A DNA stretch of 64,000 nucleotides from Candidatus Nitrosopumilus sp. (lineage in GTDB: Archaea > Thermoproteota > Nitrososphaeria > Nitrososphaerales > Nitrosopumilaceae): positions 57,819-121,818 of the forward strand of contig JAILWG010000005.1 in the NCBI GenBank assembly GCA_025699075.1. The letters run 5' to 3'. The notes below the pieces were generated by a model. The model saw only the letters and a program-made list of their open reading frames with translations, had not been told where the DNA came from and made no database searches. The position numbers were made by a program, and so were the translations under genes. How positions within the stretch are numbered: the stretch's first letter is position 1; each line of letters opens with the position of its first letter. Shown here piece after piece: positions 51,205 through 60,782 of this stretch.

Positions 51205-52485
51205 ATGGTGTCTGAATCTAAAAAATTATTCAATATTGCTAAAAAAGTGATTCCTTCAGGTGTTAACAGCCCTGTGAGATATTTTGAGCCATATCCGTTT
51301 TTTACAAAAAAAGCAAATGGTGCATACATTTGGGATGCTGACAATAAACGATACATTGATTTTTGCAATGGCTATGGTGCATTACTATTAGGGCATAGAA
51401 GAAAAGAAATTATCAAATCTGTTTCTGATCAATTGGCAAAAGGAACACTGTATTGTACTCCTACTGAATCTGAAATTGAACTTTCAAAATTAATCATTGA
51501 AAATTTTCCATCTGTTGACAAAGTAAGGCTGATGAATACTGGTGGCGAAGCTACAATGACTGCAATTAGATTAGCCCGTGGATTTACAAAAAAGAAAAAA
51601 ATAATTAAATTCGAAGGATGTTATCATGGCGCACATGATTCTGTTTTGGTAAAAGCAGGTTCTGGTTCTGCACATAATGGAATTTCTGTTTCTGATGGTG
51701 GATTGGATGAAGTCTCAAAAAACACTCTGGTTGTAGAGTATAACAATATTGAAGATTTGCAAAAGACCATACAAAAAAACAAAGACATTGCTGGAGTTAT
51801 TGTTGAACCGATACTTGCAAACATGGGTTTGATTCTGCCTGAAAAGAATTTTCTGTATGATTTGAGAAAAATTACTAAAGAAAACAACATTCCTTTAATC
51901 TTTGATGAAGTAGTTACTGGTTTTAGAGTTGCACCTGGTGGGGCTCAAGAACATTTTGGAATAAAACCTGACCTTACTACTATGGCAAAAGCATTGAGTA
52001 ATGGATTTACAATCTCTGCTGTTGGTGGGAAAAAAGAGATCATGGATTTACTTTCTCCTGGAGGTAAAGTCTACCAGGCAAGCACTTTTGCAGGAAACCC
52101 CATTTCTGTTAGTGCTGCAATTAGTTCAATTAAGACAATTAACAAAATCAAAAACAAACTATATTCTAAACTTGAAAGATTCAATCTGTTATTTTCTACT
52201 GCATTAGATGATATGGCAACTGATATGAAAATTCCACATCAAATCAATTTTACAGCCTCCATGCTCCAGATCTTCTTTACAAACAAGCCTGTAGTAGATT
52301 ATCAAACATCAAAGAATGCTGATGCCAAGAAATTCCAAAAAATGTTCAAAACTTTGTTGAAAAACGGTATTTTCATTGCACCTTCTCAGTTTGAAGTGGT
52401 CTTTCTATCTGATGCTCATACTGAAACTGACCTTAACAAAACACTAGACGCATACCATTTGGCATTAAAGTCGGTGAAGAATTGA
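51205..52485 (+). CDS. hemL: glutamate-1-semialdehyde 2,1-aminomutase
   Basis: 426 residues. PLP enzyme making 5-aminolevulinate in the C5 route. The Lys for PLP is Lys262 (MAKALSNGFT), Asp234 of FDEVVTGFR binds the ring nitrogen, and NTGGEATMTAIRLAR is the usual NSGTEA loop with small changes. It starts the operon hemL-hemC-cobA-hemD. Its stop overlaps hemC (TTGA). The partner hemA (glutamyl-tRNA reductase) and hemB are not in the window. Confidence 0.95.
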   Translation: MVSESKKLFNIAKKVIPSGVNSPVRYFEPYPFFTKKANGAYIWDADNKRYIDFCNGYGALLLGHRRKEIIKSVSDQLAKGTLYCTPTESEIELSKLIIENFPSVDKVRLMNTGGEATMTAIRLARGFTKKKKIIKFEGCYHGAHDSVLVKAGSGSAHNGISVSDGGLDEVSKNTLVVEYNNIEDLQKTIQKNKDIAGVIVEPILANMGLILPEKNFLYDLRKITKENNIPLIFDEVVTGFRVAPGGAQEHFGIKPDLTTMAKALSNGFTISAVGGKKEIMDLLSPGGKVYQASTFAGNPISVSAAISSIKTINKIKNKLYSKLERFNLLFSTALDDMATDMKIPHQINFTASMLQIFFTNKPVVDYQTSKNADAKKFQKMFKTLLKNGIFIAPSQFEVVFLSDAHTETDLNKTLDAYHLALKSVKN

Positions 52486-53417
52486 AGTATATAGTAGGAG
52501 CTAGGGGAAGTCAGCTATCTGTTGCCCAAACCAACTGGGTAATATCTGAATTAAAGAAAGTAAATCCTGACTGTGATTATGAAATCAAAGCAATTACTAC
52601 AAAAGGTGATACTGATGCTAGACCGCTATTTACAATAGATCAAAAAGGGATTTTTGAAAAAGAAATTGATAGAGCAGTTGCCAAAAAGGAGGTGGATTTT
52701 GCTGTACATAGTTTGAAAGATGTCCCATCTGAACTTGATGACAATTTGATACTTGCATCCATTCCAAAACGTGAAGCAGTAAATGATGTGTTTATCTCTT
52801 CAGATGGTTCCACATTAGACAACATCAAAGAAGGCTCAGTAATTGGAACTAGCTCATTACGAAGAGCAGTTCAAGTCTCAAGAAAAAGACCTGATGTTAT
52901 TGTAAAACCAATTCGTGGAAACATTGAAACTAGAATTAAAAAAGCATCTGGGGAAAAATATGATGCAATTGTGCTTGCACAAGCTGGAATAACTAGATTG
53001 GGTGTTGATGTAAAATACACTCCGTTGCCCATTGATGATTTTTCCCCCTCTCCCGGACAAGGTGCAATTGCAATTGTTGCAAGAGCAGATGATTCTAAAA
53101 CAATTTCTATGTTAAAAAAAATTGAGGATGCTGATTCTCGTTTAGAGATAGAGGCTGAACGTTCTCTTTCTGACTATGTCGACTCTGGATGTAGATTCCC
53201 TTTGGGGGCATATGCAAAATCAAATGGTTCTGAGATGACTTTGACTGTTTCTGCATTTTCAGTAGATGGAAAACAGTCCCTACATGTACACAAAACTGGA
53301 AAGAAAGATGATCCAAAATTTCTTGGAAAAAGTGCAGGGGAAGAATTGCGTACGAAAGGAGTAAATGATCTTGCATTAAATTGGAGAGAAAAAGTGGAGG
53401 AATGGAATAAGTCATGA
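52482..53417 (+). CDS. hemC: porphobilinogen deaminase
   Basis: 311 residues from a TTG within the hemL stop. It joins four porphobilinogens into hydroxymethylbilane. Motifs: RGSQLSVAQT at the start, TKGD, SLKDVP, and the cofactor Cys237 in DSGCRFPLGAY, which holds dipyrromethane. The next gene overlaps by 4 nt (ATGA). Confidence 0.95.
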   Translation: MKYIVGARGSQLSVAQTNWVISELKKVNPDCDYEIKAITTKGDTDARPLFTIDQKGIFEKEIDRAVAKKEVDFAVHSLKDVPSELDDNLILASIPKREAVNDVFISSDGSTLDNIKEGSVIGTSSLRRAVQVSRKRPDVIVKPIRGNIETRIKKASGEKYDAIVLAQAGITRLGVDVKYTPLPIDDFSPSPGQGAIAIVARADDSKTISMLKKIEDADSRLEIEAERSLSDYVDSGCRFPLGAYAKSNGSEMTLTVSAFSVDGKQSLHVHKTGKKDDPKFLGKSAGEELRTKGVNDLALNWREKVEEWNKS

Positions 53418-54154
53418 CTGGAAAAGTATATCTTGTTGGTGCAGGGCCCGGAGATAGTAAATTAATCACATTACGTGCAGTTGAATTGCTTGAAAAGGCA
53501 GATGTTGTTTTGTACGATAGACTGGTAAGCAAAAAAATCATTTCAATGATTCCAAAAAAAGCTGAAAAAGTCTATGTCGGTCGTGCGGTAGGTGATGATA
53601 CAACACATCAAAACACAACAAATGACTTGATGGTACAATATGCAAAATCCAAGAAAAATGTAGTTAGACTAAAGGGTGGTGATCCTATTATCTTTGGACG
53701 CGGTGGTGAAGAGGCAGAATTTCTCAAAGAAAACAAAGTAAAATATGAAATTGTTCCCGGAATAACTTCTGGAATCGGTTCTGCTACATATGCGGGTATT
53801 CCTTTAACTCATAGAAAACATGCATCATCTGTAGTCTTTGTGACAGGACATGAGGATCCTGAAAAGAAAAAAGAGATTGTTAAATGGAAGAATCTCGCAA
53901 AATCAGTTGACACAATTGTAATTATGATGGGATTATCTAGGATTGATGTAATCTGTAAACAATTAATCGCAGGTGGAATGGATAAAAAAACACCTGTGGC
54001 TGTAATTCAAAATGGAACTACTCCTAAACAAAAAATGATCAAAGGAACTGTTACAAATATTGCAAAAAAAGTTAAAGAAAATAAAATTACTCCTCCTACC
54101 AACATCATAATTGGAAAAGTTGTTGATTTATCAGATACCATTGGGTGGAAATAA
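53414..54154 (+). CDS. cobA: uroporphyrinogen-III C-methyltransferase
   Basis: 246 residues. SAM-dependent methylation of uroporphyrinogen III to precorrin-2, leading to siroheme and cobalamin. The family start VYLVGAGPGDSKLITLRAVELL and the loop GDPIIFGRGGEEAEFL are present, then VVFVTGHEDPEKK and IVIMMGLSRI. It overlaps hemC and hemD. Presence of cobA before hemD shows that the pathway branches toward corrinoids here. Confidence 0.95.
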   Translation: MTGKVYLVGAGPGDSKLITLRAVELLEKADVVLYDRLVSKKIISMIPKKAEKVYVGRAVGDDTTHQNTTNDLMVQYAKSKKNVVRLKGGDPIIFGRGGEEAEFLKENKVKYEIVPGITSGIGSATYAGIPLTHRKHASSVVFVTGHEDPEKKKEIVKWKNLAKSVDTIVIMMGLSRIDVICKQLIAGGMDKKTPVAVIQNGTTPKQKMIKGTVTNIAKKVKENKITPPTNIIIGKVVDLSDTIGWK

Positions 54155-54951
54155 TGTTGGATGGGAAAACTATTGCCATTACTCGTTCAAAAGATGATGC
54201 TGCAGAATTCATCTCTCTTGCTGAACAAAATAAAGCAACAGCAATTCCATTACCTACAATAGAGCTTGTTAGTAAAGGTGAAAAAATTGTTGATGATTTT
54301 TTGGAATCTGTAGCAAAATACAAACCTGATTACTCTGTTTTTATGAGTTCAAAAGCCGTCAAACTACTGTTTGATACCGCAAAGAATGTTGGAAAATTAG
54401 AAAAATTGCAACTGGCTGTTGCTAATACTATGGTGATGTCTGTAGGGCCTAAAACTACTATCGCACTTGAATCTGAAGGAATTAAAGTAAACTACCAGCC
54501 TACAATATTTTCGTCTGTTGGTGTTGGTGAAGAATTTACAAAAATTCATGCCGTTGGCAAAAAAGTGATTGTTCCACGTAGTGGTGCATCTACTCCTTTT
54601 CTAAAAGAACTATTGAACAAAATTGGAATTGATGTGTTGGAGATTCATCTGTATGATGTGTGTGCGTTTAGAGATACTACTCAATGGAATGGCTTTCGTG
54701 AATTATTCTCACAGAATAAAGTGGATGGTATTGTCTTTACCAGTGCATCTTCAGTAAGGGGGTTCTTTGAAATAATGTCCAAAGACTATGACATGAATAC
54801 TCTTCTTGACAATCTTGAAAAACTATCTGTAGTCTCTATTGGTCCTTTTACATCTGATGAATTAAAGAAATTCAAAGTCAAAAATTCTGTTGCTGAAGTT
54901 CATACTGTTGCTGGATCTTTTGATGAGATGAAAAAATTGTTTTCAACATAA
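54154..54951 (+). CDS. hemD: uroporphyrinogen-III synthase
   Basis: 265 residues from the ATG in the TAATG junction with cobA; a GTG nine bases earlier is an alternative. It closes and inverts hydroxymethylbilane to uroporphyrinogen III. The fold marks are GKTIAITRSKDDAAEF at the start, PDYSVFMSSKAVKLLF, VGPKTTIALE, and GIVFTSASSVRGFFE with SIGPFTSDELKKF at the end. Last gene of the operon. Confidence 0.9.
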   Translation: MLDGKTIAITRSKDDAAEFISLAEQNKATAIPLPTIELVSKGEKIVDDFLESVAKYKPDYSVFMSSKAVKLLFDTAKNVGKLEKLQLAVANTMVMSVGPKTTIALESEGIKVNYQPTIFSSVGVGEEFTKIHAVGKKVIVPRSGASTPFLKELLNKIGIDVLEIHLYDVCAFRDTTQWNGFRELFSQNKVDGIVFTSASSVRGFFEIMSKDYDMNTLLDNLEKLSVVSIGPFTSDELKKFKVKNSVAEVHTVAGSFDEMKKLFST

Positions 54952-55068
54952 CGAATTTTTTCAGATAAATTGATAAAATAATGTGACTGCGTCATTTGCA
55001 CTTTTTTGTTATTATCAAATTTGACATTTATCTAATGTGTATTTAGTTGCTTTTTGTGTATTTTGTGT

Positions 55069-55491
55069 GTGGTGTTTGAAGAAATTGGAATTTTTGATTT
55101 TGAAATAATTCTAAAATTATTAATTGCTGTTGGATTGGGTGCACTGATTGGATTTGAAAGGGAATTGAAACATAGACCTGCAGGATTACGAACACACATG
55201 CTTGTAAGTCTGGGTGCTACAATTTTCACTGTTAGTTCGCTCACATTTGATGTTGAACCTGCACGTATTGCTGCAGGAATTGTAGCTGGAATCGGCTTTC
55301 TTGGTGCCGGCAATATCATTGCTCACAAAGGACACGTTCAAGGAATTACCAGCGCTGCAACATTATGGGTAGTAGCTGGAATTGGTCTGAGTGTTGGCAT
55401 TGGTGAATATTTTATTGCTGTATTTAGCTCTGTTCTCATTTTTGCGATTTTACAATTGGGTCGATTTGAAAAGAAATCACATCTTGAATAA
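55069..55491 (+). CDS. MgtC/SapB-family membrane protein
   Basis: About 140 residues from a GTG at 55069 or 55072; TATTTA at 55040-55045 is centred about 27 nt upstream. Four spans and the family motif GALIGFERELKHRPAGLRTHMLVSLGA, then GIGFLGAGNIIAHKGHVQGITSAATLW. MgtC homologues in bacteria act on magnesium homeostasis or on ATP synthase; the archaeal role is unknown. The regulatory C-terminal ACT-like domain is absent. Confidence 0.9.
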   Translation: MVFEEIGIFDFEIILKLLIAVGLGALIGFERELKHRPAGLRTHMLVSLGATIFTVSSLTFDVEPARIAAGIVAGIGFLGAGNIIAHKGHVQGITSAATLWVVAGIGLSVGIGEYFIAVFSSVLIFAILQLGRFEKKSHLE

Positions 55492-55593
55492 TCTATTTTT
55501 ATGTCTGATTGATTTTGAATTTTTTTGTAAGGTTTAGCTGAAGCTATTTAGCTGTGCCTATTTTTCCTCATGTATTTATAATATAACGGGGTT

Positions 55594-57003
55594 ATGACGA
55601 GCATGACATCTGAAAATCTAGATATGGATTATTCAAAATATGATTTTAAGGACTCTACAGAAATGTATGTCCACCTTAGCAAAAAAGGCCTGTCTAAGGA
55701 AACTGTAATCAGCATCAGTAAAATGAAAAATGAACCACAATGGATGCTTGATTTCAGATTACGTTCTTATGAAATTTTCATGCAAAAACCAATGCCAACT
55801 TGGGGCGGAGATCTTAGTGTAATTGATTTCCAAAATATTTACTATTATGCAAAAGCATCTGACAAAGTGGAAAAGAACTGGGATGATGTTCCAGAAAATG
55901 TAAAAAACACATTTGATAAACTCGGAATTCCAGAAGCCGAAAAGAAATTCCTAGCAGGTGTTGGTGCACAATATGAGTCTGAAGTTGTATATCACAGTCT
56001 GAGAGAAGATTTGGCAAAACAAGGTGTTCTCTTTTTAGATACTGATGCAGCTCTTCATGAGCATCCAGAGATATTCAAAAAATATTTTGGTAAAATTATT
56101 CCTCCAGAAGATAACAAATTTGCAGCATTAAACAGTGCAGTTTGGAGTGGCGGTTCATTCATCTATGTTCCACCTGGTGTCAAAGTTGACATGCCTCTAC
56201 AAGCATATTTTAGAATTAACGCAGAAAACATTGGTCAGTTTGAAAGAACATTGATCATTGTAGATGAAGGTGCAGAAGTTCATTACATTGAAGGATGTAC
56301 AGCTCCTGTCTATTCTTCAGAATCTTTACACTCTGCAGTTGTTGAATTAGTTGCACTCAAAGATGCAAAACTGAGATACACTACAATTCAAAACTGGAGT
56401 GCTGATGTTTACAATCTTGTAACAAAACGTGCTTATGCCTATGAAGGTGCAACCGTAGAATGGATTGATGGTAATATTGGCAGTAAACTAACCATGAAAT
56501 ATCCTGGAGTCTACTTGATGGGCGAAAGAGCTTATGGTGAAACATTGTCTATTGCTTTTGCTGGCAAAGGACAGCATCAAGACACTGGTGCAAAAATGGT
56601 ACACCTTGCACCAAACACTACTTCTAAAGTTACATCAAAGTCAGTAAGTAGACTAGATGGGCGTTCAACTTACAGGGGAATGCTAAATGTGGCAAAAGGA
56701 GCTACTGGTGTAAAATCCACTGTAAGATGTGATGCATTGCTATTAGATGATACATCCAAAACTGATACTTACCCTTACATGGAAATTAATCAAGAAGATG
56801 CAACAATTACTCACGAAGCAACTGTTGGAAAAATTGGCGATGAACAAATCTTCTATCTGATGACTAGAGGATTTAGTGAAGAAGAAGCATTATCGCTAAT
56901 TGTCAATGGTTTCATGGAGCCCTTCACAAAAGAATTGCCAATGGAATATGCGGTCGAACTTAACAGACTCATCAAACTAGAGATGGATGACTCAGTGGGA
57001 TAA
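55594..57003 (+). CDS. sufB: Fe-S assembly scaffold SufB
   Basis: 469 residues. Builds Fe-S clusters with SufC and SufD. Family blocks: [48 protein letters not shown], then EGCTAP, and [13 protein letters not shown] plus [13 protein letters not shown] near the end. Two ATGs, at 55594 and 55603, are possible. It is followed at 28 nt by sufD. A sufC gene is not upstream or downstream within the window. Confidence 0.96.
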   Translation: MTSMTSENLDMDYSKYDFKDSTEMYVHLSKKGLSKETVISISKMKNEPQWMLDFRLRSYEIFMQKPMPTWGGDLSVIDFQNIYYYAKASDKVEKNWDDVPENVKNTFDKLGIPEAEKKFLAGVGAQYESEVVYHSLREDLAKQGVLFLDTDAALHEHPEIFKKYFGKIIPPEDNKFAALNSAVWSGGSFIYVPPGVKVDMPLQAYFRINAENIGQFERTLIIVDEGAEVHYIEGCTAPVYSSESLHSAVVELVALKDAKLRYTTIQNWSADVYNLVTKRAYAYEGATVEWIDGNIGSKLTMKYPGVYLMGERAYGETLSIAFAGKGQHQDTGAKMVHLAPNTTSKVTSKSVSRLDGRSTYRGMLNVAKGATGVKSTVRCDALLLDDTSKTDTYPYMEINQEDATITHEATVGKIGDEQIFYLMTRGFSEEEALSLIVNGFMEPFTKELPMEYAVELNRLIKLEMDDSVG

Positions 57004-57031
57004 ACTTCCAAATACCTAATTATGATTAAGC

Positions 57032-58432
57032 ATGTCTCAAGAACTTTTATCCAAACTCAACACGACCATCATTGATGAGATCTCTTCATCAAGAAATGAA
57101 CCTGATTGGCTAAAAGATTACAGAAAGAGTTCACTATCTGTCTATGATAGTTTGCCAATCGAAATGTCTCCCCTTTACAACAAATACACTGATGCAAAAA
57201 AGATGGATCCTGAAAAGGTAACTCTTTCAACATCTACCTCACAAACAATTCCTAGTTTCTTAACAAAAAGATTGGGTGAATTGGAAAATGAAATCTGTAT
57301 TATTCAAATTGGTACAAATATACACAAAATCAATCTTCCTGATGACTTAAAATCTAAAGGATTGGTTATCTGCTCTCTTTCTGATGCAATAGAGAACAAT
57401 CCTGAATTGGTAAAAAAAGCACTAGAGGCTTCAAAATCTGGGGAAGACAAATTTACCGCACTAAACAATGCTGCCTTTAATTCTGGAATCTTCATCCACG
57501 TTCCACGCAATCTTGTAATCGATAAACCAATTCATTTTATGATATGTCTTTCTGAGGATGGATATTCTACAATTTCTAGAAATGTGATATTTGCAGATGA
57601 AAGCAGCAAGGCCACAATTGTACAGGAACTGTACTCTCCTAACATTCAAACACAACAAGCCTATCTTGAATTAATGGATACTAATCTTGGAGCAAATGCA
57701 CATCTTGATGTCACAACTCTACAAATGATTGATCAACACGCTGTAGTCTTTTCTACAAGAAGAACTGATTTGGCCCAAGATGCTAAAGTAAATTGGTATT
57801 CTGGATTGTTTGGATCAATGTTGTCAAGATACAAAATAGAATACTTCCTAAATGGAACTGGTGCATCATGTAATGATTCTGAAGTAATTTTTGGAAATAA
57901 TGAACAGTCCTTTGATATTCAAACAAACGTTAACCATGAAAGTCCTGCAACTGAAGGCAGAGTTGTTGAAAAATCTATTCTTAGAAACAAATCAAAATCT
58001 CTTTTCAAAGGAATGATTAGAATAAAAGAAAATGCTGCAAAATCAAATTCCTTCCTCTCTGGTCGTTCAATTCTGTTAGACAAAGATGCAAAATCAGACG
58101 CTATCCCAGGATTGGAGATTTTTACTAATGATGTAAAAGCTACTCACTCTGCATCTGTTGCACAAATCGATGAAGAGCAAGTCTTCTATTTGAAAACCCG
58201 ATGTCTTAGTCAAGAGGAGGCTGAAAGAACTATAGTTGAAGGATTCTTAGAACCTCTTTCAAGAAAAATGTCTTTCCAAGTTAGGGCCTGGATTGCATAT
58301 TTGATAGAATCCAAATGGGACAACAAAGAACTTACAATTAACACAGATGAAGAATTAGCTAAATTTGTTGAAATTGAAGAGACTCGTTACAACGAAGACT
58401 CTGAAATGGAGCAACACTACAAGTATCGGTGA
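57032..58432 (+). CDS. sufD: Fe-S assembly protein SufD
   Basis: 466 residues, homologous to SufB, with the same beta-helix core (KFTALNNAAFNSGIFIHVPRNLVIDKPIHFM; GRSILLDKDAKSDAIPGLEIFTNDVKATHSASVAQIDEEQVFYL). The N-terminus EPDWLKDYR and the ending with LSQEEAERTIVEGFLEPL are typical. The stop codon is part of the Shine-Dalgarno of the Rieske gene. It works with SufB and SufC. Confidence 0.93.
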   Translation: MSQELLSKLNTTIIDEISSSRNEPDWLKDYRKSSLSVYDSLPIEMSPLYNKYTDAKKMDPEKVTLSTSTSQTIPSFLTKRLGELENEICIIQIGTNIHKINLPDDLKSKGLVICSLSDAIENNPELVKKALEASKSGEDKFTALNNAAFNSGIFIHVPRNLVIDKPIHFMICLSEDGYSTISRNVIFADESSKATIVQELYSPNIQTQQAYLELMDTNLGANAHLDVTTLQMIDQHAVVFSTRRTDLAQDAKVNWYSGLFGSMLSRYKIEYFLNGTGASCNDSEVIFGNNEQSFDIQTNVNHESPATEGRVVEKSILRNKSKSLFKGMIRIKENAAKSNSFLSGRSILLDKDAKSDAIPGLEIFTNDVKATHSASVAQIDEEQVFYLKTRCLSQEEAERTIVEGFLEPLSRKMSFQVRAWIAYLIESKWDNKELTINTDEELAKFVEIEETRYNEDSEMEQHYKYR

Positions 58433-58436
58433 TATT

Positions 58437-58745
58437 TTGTCTGAATGGATTAAGGCTTGCAGTATGGAGCAGGTAAAAGAAGGCCAACTTTTCGGATTTG
58501 TTCATGAAGATAAAAAACTCCTCATAGCAAATCTCAAGGGGAAAATTCATGCAACTGATCTGATCTGTACTCATGCTGATGCTGACCTTTCTACTGGATT
58601 TCTAAGTGATGAGGGAGTTAGATGTCCGTTACATCTTTCTGTTTTTAATTTAGAAAATGGTGAACCACAAAATCTACCTGCAGAGACTCCTCTCAAGGTA
58701 TACAATGTTAAAATAGACGCCAACGAAATTTACGTGGAGCTTTAA
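58437..58745 (+). CDS. Rieske-type ferredoxin in the suf operon
   Basis: 102 residues from a TTG; GGTGA at 58428-58432 is a Shine-Dalgarno that overlaps the sufD stop and decides the start. The 2Fe-2S Rieske motif is CTHADADL (Cys and His) and CPLHLSVFN (Cys and His), as in C-x-H...C-x2-H. It is like the NirD/BphF soluble Rieske ferredoxins. As it sits between sufD and sufS it may deliver electrons for Fe-S assembly. A Rieske gene in this place is unusual. Confidence 0.88.
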   Translation: MSEWIKACSMEQVKEGQLFGFVHEDKKLLIANLKGKIHATDLICTHADADLSTGFLSDEGVRCPLHLSVFNLENGEPQNLPAETPLKVYNVKIDANEIYVEL

Positions 58746-58748
58746 GAT

Positions 58749-59993
58749 ATGCAAAGTACAGAAACACTGTTTGAAAATATAAGAAATGATTTTCCTATTC
58801 TGAAAAGAACTGTTAGGGATAACAAACCTCTTGTATATCTTGATAATGCATCTACAACACAAAAACCAAACCAAGTAATTGATTCTATTACCGATTACTA
58901 CCAAAACCACAATGCAAATATTCACAGAGCAGTGTATGCATTAGCAGAGGAGGCCACAGAAGCTTATGAGGCAACAAGGGATAAAATTGCAAATTTTGTT
59001 AACATAAAAGATCGTCAGGAAATTATTTTTGTTAGGGGGACTACTGAGGCAATCAATTTAGTTGCATATGCATGGGGTAGAACTCACATCAAAGAAGGTG
59101 ACATTGTTGTTACCACCGAATATGAACATCATAGTAACATTGTACCATGGCAACTTGTAACTCAAGAAAAACATGCCAAACTAGAATACATTGGAATGGA
59201 TGATAACGGTGAATTAATTCTAGATGATCTTGACAAATACTTGGCAACAGGCAAAGTTAAACTTGTTACTTTTAGTTTAATGTCAAATGTCCTTGGAACA
59301 ATTACTGATGCTCAAAAAATTATCGAGAAATGCAAAGCTGCAGGTGTTCTTACATTAATTGACGGTGCACAGGCAGTGCCTCACATGAAAGTAGACCTTG
59401 AAAAATTAGGATGTGACTTTTTTGCCTTTTCTGGTCATAAAATGCTTGGACCTACAGGAATTGGTGTTTTGTGGGTTAGAAAATCAGTGCTTGAAACAAT
59501 GAGTCCGTTTCATGGAGGTGGTGACATGATTAGAGAAGTCCACAAGTATGAGACAACGTGGAATGATTTGCCTTACAAATTCGAAGCAGGTACTCCTAAC
59601 ATTGCCGATGTTGTTGGTTTGGGTGCTGCAATTGACTATCTTACAAAAATTGGCATGGATAATGTTCGAGAACACGAAATTGAATTAACAAAATATGCTA
59701 TAGAAAAATTATCTCAAGTTAAAGGACTTCATATCTATGGAACAAAAGATCTTTCAAAACGTGGTGGTGTAATTTCATTTAATTTTGCAGATGTTCATCC
59801 TCATGATGTCGCTCAAATTATTGATGAAGAGGGAATTGCAGTCCGATCTGGTCATCACTGTGCACAGGTGCTGATGGAGAGACTAAATGTTGCTGCAACA
59901 TCAAGAGCTAGTTTTTACATTTACAATACTAAACAAGACATTGATATTCTGGTAAATTCGTTAAATATTGTGGCAAAGGTGTTTAAACTATGA
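58749..59993 (+). CDS. sufS: cysteine desulfurase SufS
   Basis: 414 residues, a PLP enzyme giving sulfane sulfur to SufU. The PLP Lys is in FAFSGHKMLGPTGIGVLW and the sulfur-carrying Cys is in RSGHHCAQVLMERL near 372. The YLDNASTTQKP start and HHSNIVPWQ also match. It overlaps sufU by 4 nt. Confidence 0.96.
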   Translation: MQSTETLFENIRNDFPILKRTVRDNKPLVYLDNASTTQKPNQVIDSITDYYQNHNANIHRAVYALAEEATEAYEATRDKIANFVNIKDRQEIIFVRGTTEAINLVAYAWGRTHIKEGDIVVTTEYEHHSNIVPWQLVTQEKHAKLEYIGMDDNGELILDDLDKYLATGKVKLVTFSLMSNVLGTITDAQKIIEKCKAAGVLTLIDGAQAVPHMKVDLEKLGCDFFAFSGHKMLGPTGIGVLWVRKSVLETMSPFHGGGDMIREVHKYETTWNDLPYKFEAGTPNIADVVGLGAAIDYLTKIGMDNVREHEIELTKYAIEKLSQVKGLHIYGTKDLSKRGGVISFNFADVHPHDVAQIIDEEGIAVRSGHHCAQVLMERLNVAATSRASFYIYNTKQDIDILVNSLNIVAKVFKL

Positions 59994-60433
59994 GTAGTAA
60001 TGCAGACATATACCATGAAATGATAGTTGATTATTCAAGAAATCCTATCAACTATGGAGAAATTGAAAATCATGATGTAACTTTTCATGACTCAAACCCT
60101 CTTTGTGGTGATAGTATTGACATCGATATGAAAATTGACGATAACAAAGTTACTGATATAAAATTTCATGGAAAGGGATGTGCAATTTGCATGGCCTGCT
60201 CTTCAGTTCTAACTGAAATCACAAAAGGCAAGAGCCTTGATGAAGCAAGAGCAATTGAAAAAAATGATGTCCTAAGTGAATTAGGTCTTGAACATCTTCA
60301 AGCTGTTAGAATAAAATGTGCATTGCTTTCTTTGAAGGTACTCAAATCTGCTCTTTATACCTACATTGGTAAGAATCTAAAAGATACTGGAGATGTGGAC
60401 AAACTAAAAGAAGAGGCAGCAAATCTGTACTAG
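59990..60433 (+). CDS. sufU: Fe-S scaffold/sulfur carrier SufU
   Basis: 147 residues of the IscU/SufU fold with the three conserved cysteines: NPLCGDSIDID (about 40), GKGCAICMACSSVL (about 64) and RIKCALLSLKVL (about 107). SufU takes sulfur from SufS with zinc. The insertion between second and third Cys fits SufU rather than IscU. Confidence 0.93.
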   Translation: MSSNADIYHEMIVDYSRNPINYGEIENHDVTFHDSNPLCGDSIDIDMKIDDNKVTDIKFHGKGCAICMACSSVLTEITKGKSLDEARAIEKNDVLSELGLEHLQAVRIKCALLSLKVLKSALYTYIGKNLKDTGDVDKLKEEAANLY

Positions 60434-60434
60434 T

Positions 60435-60782
60435 ATGAGTGATTTTACTCCTACAATCCCAGTTGCACTTCAAATCCGAAAAATTATCTTTGAAAAATTC
60501 AATGATGTTGATACCAATTTTACCAACGATGAAGTTTTTGAAATCTTGAAAACAAATGGTGATCTTGATCCTTCTTGGATAATAGATGACACTGAATCTT
60601 TATTTAACGAATTATGTGATTCTGGTCTTACCAGAAACATCGGACAGAACTTTACTACCATGTATCTAAAGTTGTTTGACTCTGTAGAGAAATTACATTG
60701 CAATACATGTGATAATGACGTCTACATGGGATCTTCTGAAGAGAGAAAATGCCCCAACCCTTCTTGTAATTCTGCTATTTAG
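60435..60782 (+). CDS. zinc-ribbon protein downstream of sufU
   Basis: 115 residues one base after sufU, so co-transcribed. The N-terminal 85 are helical (LQIRKIIFEKFNDVDTNFTN, a winged-helix-like pattern), and the C-terminus is a zinc ribbon with CNTC and CPNPSC. Winged helix plus ribbon suggests a small regulator or adapter, perhaps of the suf operon. The family is not recognised. It overlaps the convergent pgk by 8 nt. Confidence 0.65.
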   Translation: MSDFTPTIPVALQIRKIIFEKFNDVDTNFTNDEVFEILKTNGDLDPSWIIDDTESLFNELCDSGLTRNIGQNFTTMYLKLFDSVEKLHCNTCDNDVYMGSSEERKCPNPSCNSAI

